Shown here: piece by piece, positions 47,285 through 54,689 of the stretch
Numbering within the stretch: position 1 is the stretch's first letter
Layout: every line of letters starts with the position of its first letter
Assembly (NCBI RefSeq): GCF_000717175.1
Contig: NZ_JNYD01000007.1
Coordinates: 62,001-126,000 of the forward strand
From: Pseudonocardia autotrophica
GTDB lineage: Bacteria; Actinomycetota; Actinomycetes; Mycobacteriales; Pseudonocardiaceae
DNA length: 64,000 nucleotides
Direction: 5' to 3'
The notes under the pieces: generated by a model
Database searches by the model: none
The model's input: only the letters and a program-made list of their open reading frames with translations
Told to the model about the DNA's origin: nothing
Translations under genes and position numbers: made by a program

Positions 47285-47726
47285 CCGCGGCGGGGACCAG
47301 CCCCAGCTGACGGAGCAGGCCCAGCTCGTCCAGCTGGCCCCAGCGCTCGACGATGCGGTCACCCTCGACCCGGAAGACGTTGATCCCGCGCAGCACCACC
47401 GTGGCACCGGTCGGCGGGACGCCCATGATCTCGCCCCGGTGCGTGCCGCGGGCCGTGAACCGCTCGACGACGACGTCGCCCTCGGCCACCAGCTGCTCGA
47501 GGTCGCTGTGCCAGTCGGGGAAGGCCGCCCGGAACATCGCCGCAGCGCGGCGCAGGGCCTCCCGACCGGCCGGGACGTCCGGCACCGGCGGGTCGTGGTC
47601 GACGAAGTGAGGGGCGAGGTAGCGGTCCACGGCGTCGAGCTCGCCCCGCGTGAAGAGGGCCTGGATGAACTCGTCCACGAGCTGCTTCGTGCCGGCGAGC
47701 CGATCGGTGGTGGTGTCGGTGCTCAT
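47262..47726 (-). CDS. SnoaL-like ester cyclase
   Basis: A 154-aa protein of the NTF2/SnoaL fold: KQLVDEFIQALFTRGELDAVDRYLAPHFVDHDPPVPDVPAGREALRRAAAMFRAAFPDWHSDLEQLVAEGDVVVERFTARGTHRGEIMGVPPTGATVVLRGINVFRVEGDRIVERWGQLDELGLLRQLG. The His/Asp pairs match polyketide cyclase-like proteins, which are common in actinomycetes outside antibiotic clusters. The natural substrate is not known. It is divergent from a LuxR regulator across a perfect palindrome, so it is a likely target of that regulator. Confidence 0.87.
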   Translation of the reverse strand: MSTDTTTDRLAGTKQLVDEFIQALFTRGELDAVDRYLAPHFVDHDPPVPDVPAGREALRRAAAMFRAAFPDWHSDLEQLVAEGDVVVERFTARGTHRGEIMGVPPTGATVVLRGINVFRVEGDRIVERWGQLDELGLLRQLGLVPAAVSAPTSR

Positions 47727-47756
47727 GGCGGGAGGGTCCGCCCACCCGTGGCCGCC

Positions 47757-47782
47757 GGCCATCCCACCGATCTGGGATGGCC
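47757..47782. promoter_or_regulatory. Perfect palindrome, candidate LuxR operator
   Basis: GGCCATCCCA, 6 bases (CCGATC), TGGGATGGCC: 10-bp perfect arms, 30 bases before both the cyclase and regulator starts. The position between divergent genes and the dyad symmetry fit binding of the adjacent LuxR-type protein. Confidence 0.65.
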
Positions 47783-47812
47783 CCCGGTCGCGCGGAGGAC
47801 GACACTGCACCG

Positions 47813-48868
47813 ATGGCCGGGCGGGTGGACCGCGGGCGGGTCGAGCGCGAGCTCGTCCGGCAGTGCCACGCGGGCCTGTCGCTGCCGGACCTGCGGCAGC
47901 GGGTCCTGCGGTCGCTGCGCAGGATCGTGCCGGTCGCTGCGGCGTTCGTCGCCACCGCGGACCCGGTGACCCTCCTGTTCACCGGCGCCTACGCGGAGGA
48001 GCCGCTGGCGGGTTCGACCGCGCGGTTCCTGGAGAACGAGTTCTCCGGGTCGGACGTCAACCGGTTCGCCGCGCTCGCGACCGCGCCCCGGCACGTGAGC
48101 TCGCTCGACCTCGCGACGAGGGGCGAGCGCGCGGCGAGCCCGCGCTACGGCGAGATCATGCTTCCCCTCGGGCTGGGCGACGAGCTGCGGGCGGCCCTCG
48201 TCGCGGGCTCCGAGTGCTGGGGCTACCTGTGCCTGCACCGTGAGGACGGCGAGCGCGGGTTCACCCGGCGGGAGCTGGAGCTGGTCGCCCGGGTCGGGCC
48301 GCACCTGGCCGCGGGGATCCGGGACGCGGCGGTGCGTGCGGCGGCCACGGCCGGACCGGACCGGCCCGGTGTCCTGCTGGTGTCCGACGATCTCGCCCTC
48401 GTGGCGAGCACGCCGGAGGCCCGGGCCCTGGCGGAGCTGCTCGACGACGGCCCGGGCGAGCTGCCCGTCGCCGTGCAGGCGGTGGCGGCGGCACTGCTGG
48501 CGGCGGAACGGGATCGGGGACCGACACCGCTGGGCTGCACCGTGCGCACCAGGCCCGGCGGCTGGGTGCGCCTGAGCGCGTCGCGGCTGACGGGACCGGC
48601 CGGCGGCACCGGCCTGGTGTCCGTGGTCCTCGACTCGACCGGGCCGGGCTCGACGACGGCGGCCCGGCTGGCGGCGCACGCCCTCACCCCGCGCGAGGCG
48701 GAGGTCGCCACGCTGGTGCTGCGGGGACGGTCGACCCGCGAGATCTCGGCTGCGCTGCTCATCTCGGCGCACACCGTGCAGGACCACCTCAAGTCGGTCT
48801 TCGACAAGACGGGCGTCCGGAGCCGGCGGGAGCTCGTCGGGCTCCTCCTCGCCTCCCCGGGCTCCTGA
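47813..48868 (+). CDS. LuxR family transcriptional regulator with GAF-like sensor
   Basis: A 351-aa regulator. The N-terminal ~170 residues look like a GAF sensor (RIVPVAAAFVATADPVTLLFTGAY, SPRYGEIMLPLGLGDELRAALVAGSECWGYLCLHRE). The C-terminal LuxR helix-turn-helix is at about 287-345 (LTPREAEVATLVLRGRSTREISAALLISAHTVQDHLKSVFDKTGVRSRRELVGLLL). It is divergent from the ester cyclase. A perfect palindrome lies in the 86-base gap and probably serves both promoters. The inducing signal is unknown. Confidence 0.9.
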   Translation: MAGRVDRGRVERELVRQCHAGLSLPDLRQRVLRSLRRIVPVAAAFVATADPVTLLFTGAYAEEPLAGSTARFLENEFSGSDVNRFAALATAPRHVSSLDLATRGERAASPRYGEIMLPLGLGDELRAALVAGSECWGYLCLHREDGERGFTRRELELVARVGPHLAAGIRDAAVRAAATAGPDRPGVLLVSDDLALVASTPEARALAELLDDGPGELPVAVQAVAAALLAAERDRGPTPLGCTVRTRPGGWVRLSASRLTGPAGGTGLVSVVLDSTGPGSTTAARLAAHALTPREAEVATLVLRGRSTREISAALLISAHTVQDHLKSVFDKTGVRSRRELVGLLLASPGS

Positions 48869-48884
48869 CCGGCGGCTCCACGTC

Positions 48885-48924
48885 GTGAGTGGCGATAGTC
48901 GCTCCAGCGACTATCGCCACTCAC
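48885..48924. repeat. Dispersed palindromic repeat, copy 2, acting as terminator
   Basis: GTGAGTGGCGATAGTCGCT (48885-48903) and its exact complement (48906-48924) form a 19-bp hairpin around CC. It lies between the convergent luxR-type and hydrolase genes and contains the stop of the latter. The same sequence, slightly decayed, is at 15077-15116. Confidence 0.85.
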
Positions 48925-49664
48925 AGGTCGGTGAGCCAGCCCGCGACCGCGGCGTCGACGAGGGCGGGGCGCTCGAGGTGCGGGGCGTGGCCGCCGTGGA
49001 GGAACAGGAGGTCGGTGTCGCCGCGGGCGGCGTCGCGGACCGCCTCGACATGGACGGCGGTGCCGTACGGGTCGGCGTCGCCCTGGATGCCCAGCACCGG
49101 GCAGGTGATCCTGGCGAGCTCCGGGCGCAGGTCCCACTCCCGGAACGCGGGGTCGAGCCAGACGTCGTTCCAGTTCCGGAAGCACACCTCGGCGTCGCTG
49201 TGGTGGCGGGCCATCCGCCGGGCCAGGTCGCCGGACTCGAAGGCGCGCTTGGCCTCCTCGATCGCCCGCAGCCCGATCTCCTCGACCAGCACGTGCGGGG
49301 CCAGCACGACCAGCCCGGACACCGGCAGGTCCGCGGCGGCCAGCAGCGCGATCGAGCCGCCGTCGCTGTGCCCCACCAGGACCGGCTCGCCGAGGTCAAG
49401 CGCCTCGACGAGTGCGGGGACGACGCTCGCGGCCTCCTCGTGCATGAACCTGACGGTGCGCTTGGCGGGCGGGAGGTCCGAGAAGCCGTGGCCGAGCCGG
49501 GAGTAGGCGACCACCCGGCGGCCGGTGGCCTCGGCGACGCGCCGGTGGAAGCCGCGCCACAGCCCCACCGACCCCAGCCCCTCGTGCAGGAACAGCAGCG
49601 GGGCACCGGTGCCGGGCACGTCCTCGTACTCGTAGGCGGCGCCATCGATCTCGACCCGGTTCAC
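48921..49664 (-). CDS. Alpha/beta hydrolase
   Basis: A 247-aa cytosolic hydrolase with the full triad: oxyanion LLFLHEGLGSVGLWRGF near 24-40, nucleophile Ser in VGHSDGGS near 98, Asp in IQGDADPYG near 195 and His in LHGGHAPHLERP near 223. The sequence resembles small ester or carbon-carbon bond hydrolases of the haloalkane-dehalogenase/MhpC type, but the specificity is unclear. GTG 49664 overlaps the MmcQ gene stop by 4 bases. It is the last gene of a probable four-gene operon begun by the AraC regulator. Confidence 0.88.
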   Translation of the reverse strand: MNRVEIDGAAYEYEDVPGTGAPLLFLHEGLGSVGLWRGFHRRVAEATGRRVVAYSRLGHGFSDLPPAKRTVRFMHEEAASVVPALVEALDLGEPVLVGHSDGGSIALLAAADLPVSGLVVLAPHVLVEEIGLRAIEEAKRAFESGDLARRMARHHSDAEVCFRNWNDVWLDPAFREWDLRPELARITCPVLGIQGDADPYGTAVHVEAVRDAARGDTDLLFLHGGHAPHLERPALVDAAVAGWLTDL

Positions 49665-50032
49665 GGCCGCGAGTCTAGGGAGGCCAGGCGTTCGATCAGC
49701 TTCCGCGGGGCCACGGTGCGGTAGGCGTCCGTGACGAGCTCGGCGATCTCGTCCCAGTCGACCTCGACGTCGAGCCGGACGCCCACCCAGCCGCGGGTGC
49801 CGACGTAGGGCGGCCGGAAGAACCGCCCCGGATCGGTCGCGACCAGCTCCTCCTGCACCCCGGGCGGCGCGGCGCACCAGAAGGCGAGCCGGTCGTCGTG
49901 GTGGTGGTCGGCGTAGGTCACGAAGGTCCTGCGCACGAACCACGCCGGTTCCCCGTGGCTGATCTTCTCGGTGACCTCGGGCAGCGCGAGGCAGAGCGCC
50001 CGGAGCCGCTCGAGCGGGGCCACCGTGCTCAC
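49661..50032 (-). CDS. MmcQ/YjbR family protein
   Basis: A 123-aa protein: RLRALCLALPEVTEKISHGEPAWFVRRTFVTYADHHHDDRLAFWCAAPPGVQEELVATDPGRFFRPPYVGTRGWVGVRLD. The pattern LPEVTEKxSHGxPxF is the hallmark of this DNA-binding-like fold of uncertain role. It is coupled on both sides by 4-base overlaps (VOC gene upstream, hydrolase downstream). It is distinct in sequence from the shorter paralogue at 7114-7449. Confidence 0.88.
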   Translation of the reverse strand: MSTVAPLERLRALCLALPEVTEKISHGEPAWFVRRTFVTYADHHHDDRLAFWCAAPPGVQEELVATDPGRFFRPPYVGTRGWVGVRLDVEVDWDEIAELVTDAYRTVAPRKLIERLASLDSRP

Positions 50033-50403
50033 GGGGCCGCCGGGCGGTAGGTCCCGAAGCACCAGACGTTGCCCTCCGGGTCGGCGACGGCGAACTCGCG
50101 GGACCCGTAGGGCTGGTCCGTCAGCCCGTACACCAGCTCGGCCCCGGCACCGATCGCCTTGTCGTGCAGGGCGTCCGGGGTGTCGGTGGTGAGGTAGAGG
50201 ACGGCGCGGCCGGTGTCGAAGCGGTCGTCCCCGCCCGACCGGGTGCCGATCATGACCGCCGTGTCCTCCCAGTACGCCTCGGCGTGCCCGATCGACCCGT
50301 CGTCGGCCGTCATGACGTGGCCGGGGGTCAGCCCGAGGGTGCCCGTGAGGAAGTCGAGCGCGGCGCGCGGGTCGTCGTAGCGCAGTGTCACGTGGATGCC
50401 CAT
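50029..50403 (-). CDS. VOC (glyoxalase/bleomycin-resistance fold) protein
   Basis: A 124-aa vicinal-oxygen-chelate protein: VTLRYDDPRAALDFLTGTLGLTPGHVMTADDGSIGHAEAYWEDTAVMIG and YLTTDTPDALHDKAIGAGAELVYGLTDQPYGSREFAVADPEGNVWCFGTYRP. Family members are metal-dependent isomerases, dioxygenases or drug-binding proteins. Without a partner enzyme the function is open. ATG 50403 lies 10 bases after the AraC gene stop, so the two are probably cotranscribed. Confidence 0.87.
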   Translation of the reverse strand: MGIHVTLRYDDPRAALDFLTGTLGLTPGHVMTADDGSIGHAEAYWEDTAVMIGTRSGGDDRFDTGRAVLYLTTDTPDALHDKAIGAGAELVYGLTDQPYGSREFAVADPEGNVWCFGTYRPAAP

Positions 50404-50413
50404 GCCGGAGAAC

Positions 50414-51259
50414 CTAGGAGCCCGCGACCGGCGTGGCTTGAACGAATGCGCACCGGTAGGCCGACGGCGTGATCCCGGCCAGCGCGCGGAACTCCCTCGT
50501 CAGATGGGCCTGGTCGGCGTACCCGCACTCCGCGGCCACGGTGGCGAGGTCGTGCCGCGGGCCGGGCGCCCCGAACGGCCCGCCGCCGACGACCAGCCCG
50601 GCCGCCCGCTCGAAGCGCAGCACCCGGGCTGCGGTCTTCGGGGCCAGCCCGACCTGCGCCCGGAACCGGTCGAGCAGGTGCCGGCGGCTCCAGCCCGTCT
50701 CCGCGGCCAGCTCGGCGATCCCGACCAGGCCGGCCCGGCGCACCAGGGCCCGCCAGGCCCAGGCGACCTCGGGATCGGGCGTGCGGGCGGTGTCCGCGAG
50801 CAGCCGTCCGGCCAGGAACGCCTCGACGTGCGCGAACCGCGCCGGCCAGTCCGGTTCCGCGGCGAGCCGGTCGGGCAGGGCCGCCAGCCCGGGGTCGTCG
50901 AGCTCGTCGAGGGCGGGGACCGCGCCGGTGAGCTCCGCCGTCGGCCGCCCGAGCAGCACGAACACCCCGAGCGGCGTGAGATCCACCTGCACCCCGTGCT
51001 GGTGGCCGCGGAACTCGGTGTGCACCGCCGCGGTCTGCATCCCGGCCAGGAACGCGCGGGGCGAGGACGGCACGGCCGGTCCGGCGGGCCCGTGGAGCCG
51101 CAGCGGACCGCCGAAGCCGAGGATCAACGCGCACGACCCGACGGGGGCCTGCAACCGGCGCAGCGGCGTGGCGCTGAACTCCCGGTACCCCTGCAGGCGG
51201 CGGACGTAGCGGCGCAGCGCCGGATGCGGCGCCACGGTCACGTACTCGTCCGCCTCCAC
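50414..51259 (-). CDS. AraC family transcriptional regulator
   Basis: A 281-aa regulator. The C-terminal AraC double helix-turn-helix (about residues 165-270) reads VGIAELAAETGWSRRHLLDRFRAQVGLAPKTAARVLRFERA then LATVAAECGYADQAHLTREFRALAGITPSAYR. The N-terminal ~150 residues are a DUF6597-like ligand domain (ALRRYVRRLQGYREFSATPLRRLQAPVGSCALILGFGGPLRL). It leads a probable operon with the VOC, MmcQ and hydrolase genes, and so may regulate it. It is divergent from the SpoIIE-type gene, with 53 bases between starts. Confidence 0.9.
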   Translation of the reverse strand: MEADEYVTVAPHPALRRYVRRLQGYREFSATPLRRLQAPVGSCALILGFGGPLRLHGPAGPAVPSSPRAFLAGMQTAAVHTEFRGHQHGVQVDLTPLGVFVLLGRPTAELTGAVPALDELDDPGLAALPDRLAAEPDWPARFAHVEAFLAGRLLADTARTPDPEVAWAWRALVRRAGLVGIAELAAETGWSRRHLLDRFRAQVGLAPKTAARVLRFERAAGLVVGGGPFGAPGPRHDLATVAAECGYADQAHLTREFRALAGITPSAYRCAFVQATPVAGS

Positions 51260-51312
51260 CGCCCGAGTGTGGCCCGTATCGCCCGATCGGCGCGAGCCCC
51301 CATAATGCGCGG

Positions 51313-53727
51313 ATGCACGGGCCGCAGGCACAGCTCGCGGCGGACGTCGTCGCCGACCTGCCGGTGGGCCTGTTCGCGCTCGACGCCACGGGCGGCGTGC
51401 TCCTGTGGAGCGCCGAGGCCGCGCGGCTCACGGGCTGGTCGGCAGACACGGTCGTCGGCCGCAGCGGCCTCGACCCGGTCCGGCCGCCGGTCGACCTCGC
51501 CGCGGCCCGGGACATGCTGGCCCGCGCCCGTTCCGGGCGGGTGAGCGACCCGCTGCCGGCCGTGGTGCCCACCGGGCGCCTCCTCTACGTGCACGCCGCA
51601 CCCGGGTCCGGGGAGGTCGCCGTGGTCGGGGTGCTGCAGGACGCCACGGACGCGCGCGTCGGCGTCGAGGCGTTCTCGCTGCTCGACGCGTTGTGGCAGA
51701 ACGCCCCGGTCGGGTTGGCGTACTTCGACCACGACCTGCGGTTCCGGCGGGTCAACTCCGCCGTGACCACGATCGACGGCGGCTCGGCCGACGACCGGAT
51801 CGGGCGTTCCCTGGAGGAGGTGCACGGCGAGACGGGCGTCCGGATCGGCCGGCTGCTGCGCCGGGTGCTCGACGAGGACCGGCCGATCACCCAGAGCCCC
51901 TTCACCGGGCGGCTGTGGCACGGCCGCGGCCCGGAGCAGTCCTGGATGGTCAACTGCTACCCCGTCCACGACCGGGACGGCAGCGTCCTCGGCGCCGGCC
52001 TCGTGGTCGTCGACATCACCGAGGCCGAGCACACCCGGCGCGAGCTCGCCGAGCTGGCCGCGGCCCGCGAGTCGCTGCTGCGCCGCTACCGCAGCCTCGT
52101 CGACGCCACGTCGGCCGCCGTGTGGATCCGCGAGCCCGACGGCAGCGCGCGCGAGGACTCGCCGAGCTACCGGGCCGTCGCCGGGCAGGCCCCGCACGAG
52201 TACGCGGGCTGGGGCTTCCTCGACGCCATCCACCCCGAGGACCGCCGGCGCAAGCGGGCGGCGTGGGAGGCGGCCGTCGCGCGGGCCCGGACGGGCGAGG
52301 ACGCGGGGTTCGAGCACGTCCACCGGCTGCGCACGGCCGCCGGCGGGTACCGGTGGTTCCGGTCCCGGGCCGTCCCGGTCCGCGAGGAGGGGCGGCTCGT
52401 CGAGTGGGTCGGCACCGAGACCGACATCGACGACGAGTTCCGGTCCCGGCACCGGCTCGACGTCCTGGCCGGGGCCACCCTCGCCGTCAACCGGGCGCTC
52501 GACCCGGAGACCGAGCTGCTCGCCCTGGCCGACGCCGTCGTGCCCGAGTTCGCGGACCTCTGCCGGGTCTACCTCGTCGACGAGGCCCGTCCGCTCGAGC
52601 CGGGGCACCCGGTGCACGGCCGTCGTTCGGTCACCCGGGCCGCGCCCGGCCTGCCGCCGGTGCCCGGCGACATCGGCGCGGACGGCGCGGCACGGTTCGT
52701 GTTCGGGTCGGACCACCCGTTGGCGCGCAGCGTGCGGACCGGCCGGCCCGAGCTGGAGCTCGACCCGCTCGAGGTCGAGCACTGGGCCGGCACCCCCGAG
52801 ATGTACTCGTGGGCCCGCGAGGTGCGGATGAACTCCCGGCTGGTCGCGCCGGTCATCTCCGGGGGCCGGGTGATCGCGGGCCTGCTGTTCGCGAGCTGCG
52901 GCGACCGGCTGCCCTACACCGCCGACGACCTCGCGCTGGTCACCGAGCTGGCCGCCCGGGCGTCGGCCGCCGTCGAGCACGGGCGACGCTTCCAGCAGAC
53001 CCGGCAGGTGTCGCTGGCGCTGCAGGAGTCGATGCTCACCGAGCCGCCCGCGATGGCCGAGGTCGGCATGGGCGGGATCGAGGTCGCCGCCCGCTACCGC
53101 CCCGCCGCCGCGGAGCTGGAGGTCGGCGGCGACTGGTACGACGTGTTCCGGCTGCCGTTCGGGGACCTCGCACTCGCTGTGGGCGACGTGGCCGGGCACG
53201 ACCTGGCCGCCGCCGCCACGATGGGGCAGCTCCGCAGCATGTTGCGCGCGCTGGCCTTCGACACGGACGGCGCGCCGTCGGACGTGCTGCGCCGGCTCGA
53301 CCGGGTCGCCTCGCGCCTCGACGTCACCCGCTTCACCACGCTCCTGCACGGGCGCGTGCTGCTCCGCGGCGACCAGCGGCTCTTCCGCTGGTCCAACGCC
53401 GGGCACCCGTCCCCGCTGGTCGTCGAGGCGGCCGGGACCGCCCGGTACGCGACCGGCGCCGTCGACGTCGTGCTCGGGGTGGACCCGGACCGGCTGCGGC
53501 ACGACCAGGAGATCGAGCTCGTCCCCGGCGCCACCCTCGTGCTCTACACCGACGGGCTCGCCGAGCGCCGCGACGACGTCGACGACCGCGGCGCCCGCGA
53601 GCTGCTCGCCCTCGCGGAGGCCGGGGCGCACCTGGACCTGGAGGCCTTCTGCGACCACCTGGTGGCCGGGTCGCCCGCCGACACCGGCGACGACATCGTC
53701 GTGCTGGCGGTGCGGTACCAGGCGTGA
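51313..53727 (+). CDS. PAS-PAS-PAS-GAF-SpoIIE (PP2C) phosphatase
   Basis: An 804-aa cytosolic signalling protein. Three PAS domains lie at about 15-110, 120-240 and 255-375 (third with YRSLVDATSAAVWIREPDG and WFRSRAVPVREEGRLVEWVGTETDI). A GAF domain is at 380-555, and a SpoIIE-type PP2C phosphatase at about 590-804 (VGGDWYDVF, VGDVAGHD, SNAGHPSPLV, LYTDGLAERR, DDIVVLAVRY, with the metal-binding Asp residues present). Such proteins dephosphorylate anti-sigma-factor antagonists (STAS proteins) in response to light, redox or ligands. No RsbW kinase or STAS gene lies nearby. CATAAT ends 6 bases before ATG, suggesting a leaderless message. Confidence 0.92.
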   Translation: MHGPQAQLAADVVADLPVGLFALDATGGVLLWSAEAARLTGWSADTVVGRSGLDPVRPPVDLAAARDMLARARSGRVSDPLPAVVPTGRLLYVHAAPGSGEVAVVGVLQDATDARVGVEAFSLLDALWQNAPVGLAYFDHDLRFRRVNSAVTTIDGGSADDRIGRSLEEVHGETGVRIGRLLRRVLDEDRPITQSPFTGRLWHGRGPEQSWMVNCYPVHDRDGSVLGAGLVVVDITEAEHTRRELAELAAARESLLRRYRSLVDATSAAVWIREPDGSAREDSPSYRAVAGQAPHEYAGWGFLDAIHPEDRRRKRAAWEAAVARARTGEDAGFEHVHRLRTAAGGYRWFRSRAVPVREEGRLVEWVGTETDIDDEFRSRHRLDVLAGATLAVNRALDPETELLALADAVVPEFADLCRVYLVDEARPLEPGHPVHGRRSVTRAAPGLPPVPGDIGADGAARFVFGSDHPLARSVRTGRPELELDPLEVEHWAGTPEMYSWAREVRMNSRLVAPVISGGRVIAGLLFASCGDRLPYTADDLALVTELAARASAAVEHGRRFQQTRQVSLALQESMLTEPPAMAEVGMGGIEVAARYRPAAAELEVGGDWYDVFRLPFGDLALAVGDVAGHDLAAAATMGQLRSMLRALAFDTDGAPSDVLRRLDRVASRLDVTRFTTLLHGRVLLRGDQRLFRWSNAGHPSPLVVEAAGTARYATGAVDVVLGVDPDRLRHDQEIELVPGATLVLYTDGLAERRDDVDDRGARELLALAEAGAHLDLEAFCDHLVAGSPADTGDDIVVLAVRYQA

Positions 53728-53764
53728 CCGGGCCGGGTACGGGCCCGCCGCGTACGCTCCCGGC

Positions 53765-54388
53765 ATGATCGACCCGGTCGCCCGCGCGACGGCCCTCGCC
53801 GCGGGCGGGCGGGCCCTGCTCGGCATCGCCGGGGCGCCCGGCTCCGGCAAGACCACGCTCGCGGCGCACGTGGCCGCCGCGGTCCCCGGCGCGGTGCACG
53901 TGCCCATGGACGGCTTCCACCTGGCCGACGTCGCGCTCGACCGGCTGGGCCGGCGGGACCGCAAGGGCGCCCCGGACACGTTCGACGCGGCCGGCTACCT
54001 CGCGCTGCTGCGCCGGCTCCGCACGGGCGAGTCCGGCCCTGTGTACGCGCCGATGTTCGAGCGGGACCTGGAACAGCCGCTGGCCGGGGCGATCGCGGTG
54101 CCACCGGACGCCCGGCTGGTCGTGACCGAGGGCAACTACCTGCTGCTGCCGGACGAGCCCTGGCCTGCGGTGGCGGCCGAGCTCACCGAGGTCTGGTTCT
54201 GCGACCTGCGCGAGGAGCTGCGGCTCCGCCGGCTCGTGGACCGGCACGTGCGGTTCGGCAAGGCGCCCGGTGCGGCGGAGGAGTGGGTGCGGCGGGTCGA
54301 CGGGCCCAACGCCGAGCGGGTCGCCGCGACCCGGGACCGGGCGGACCTCGTGGTGCCGAGCGCGGTGCTGGAGACCCTGCGCCCCTGA
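53765..54388 (+). CDS. Nucleoside/nucleotide (uridine/pantothenate) kinase-like protein
   Basis: A 207-aa P-loop kinase: Walker A GIAGAPGSGKTTL near 20-32, VHVPMDGFHLADVALDRLGRRDRKGAPDTFDAAGY near 45-79 (the MDGFH segment is shared with uridine and pantothenate kinases) and EGNYLLLPDEPW near 120-131. Homologues are often called 'nucleoside/nucleotide kinase' or fructose-related YggC. The substrate is unproven. TACGCT ends 6 bases before ATG 53765. The stop codon lies in the first of three 18-base tandem repeats. Confidence 0.88.
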   Translation: MIDPVARATALAAGGRALLGIAGAPGSGKTTLAAHVAAAVPGAVHVPMDGFHLADVALDRLGRRDRKGAPDTFDAAGYLALLRRLRTGESGPVYAPMFERDLEQPLAGAIAVPPDARLVVTEGNYLLLPDEPWPAVAAELTEVWFCDLREELRLRRLVDRHVRFGKAPGAAEEWVRRVDGPNAERVAATRDRADLVVPSAVLETLRP

Positions 54389-54426
54389 GAAACTCTGCGC
54401 CCCTGAGGAATCCCGCGCCCCTGACG
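54373..54426 (+). repeat. Three 18-base tandem repeats, each with an in-frame stop
   Basis: The core (C)TGCGCCCCTGA recurs at 54377, 54395 and 54413, with a period of exactly 18 bases. Each copy places TGA in the same frame as the kinase stop, so removal of one stop would add only six residues. Confidence 0.85.
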
Positions 54427-54434
54427 GCCGTGAT

Positions 54435-54653
54435 TCAGCGCCAGGGGGCGACGCGGGCGCGGCGCGACAGCCGGACGTCGCACTCGATCCCGTCCGGGTC
54501 CAGGCCGGTCAGCACGGCGATCAGGTCGCGGGCTGCCGCCTCGGCGTCGCGCATGTCCCGGACCGCGGTGGCGGCCTCGATCTCCGGGACGTAGAGCACC
54601 AGGCTGCGGTCCGACGGCCAGGCGTCGACCGCGAACCGTCGTGGGGTGCTCAC
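54435..54653 (-). CDS. HicB-like antitoxin-fold protein (no HicA visible)
   Basis: A 72-aa protein with a HicB-type partial RNase H fold: RRFAVDAWPSDRSLVLYVPEIEAATAVRDMRDAEAAARDLIAVLTGLDPDGIECDVRL, with the typical VPE(I/L) strand turn and the (A)E-A-x-ARDLIA helix. In full systems HicB neutralises the HicA ribonuclease. No HicA or second small gene is adjacent, so this is an orphan, as often in actinomycetes. GTG 54653 is the likely start. It is convergent with the kinase. Confidence 0.75.
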   Translation of the reverse strand: MSTPRRFAVDAWPSDRSLVLYVPEIEAATAVRDMRDAEAAARDLIAVLTGLDPDGIECDVRLSRRARVAPWR

Positions 54654-54689
54654 CCGATCCACGGTAGACCCGCGCCGGGCCCGGGGCAC

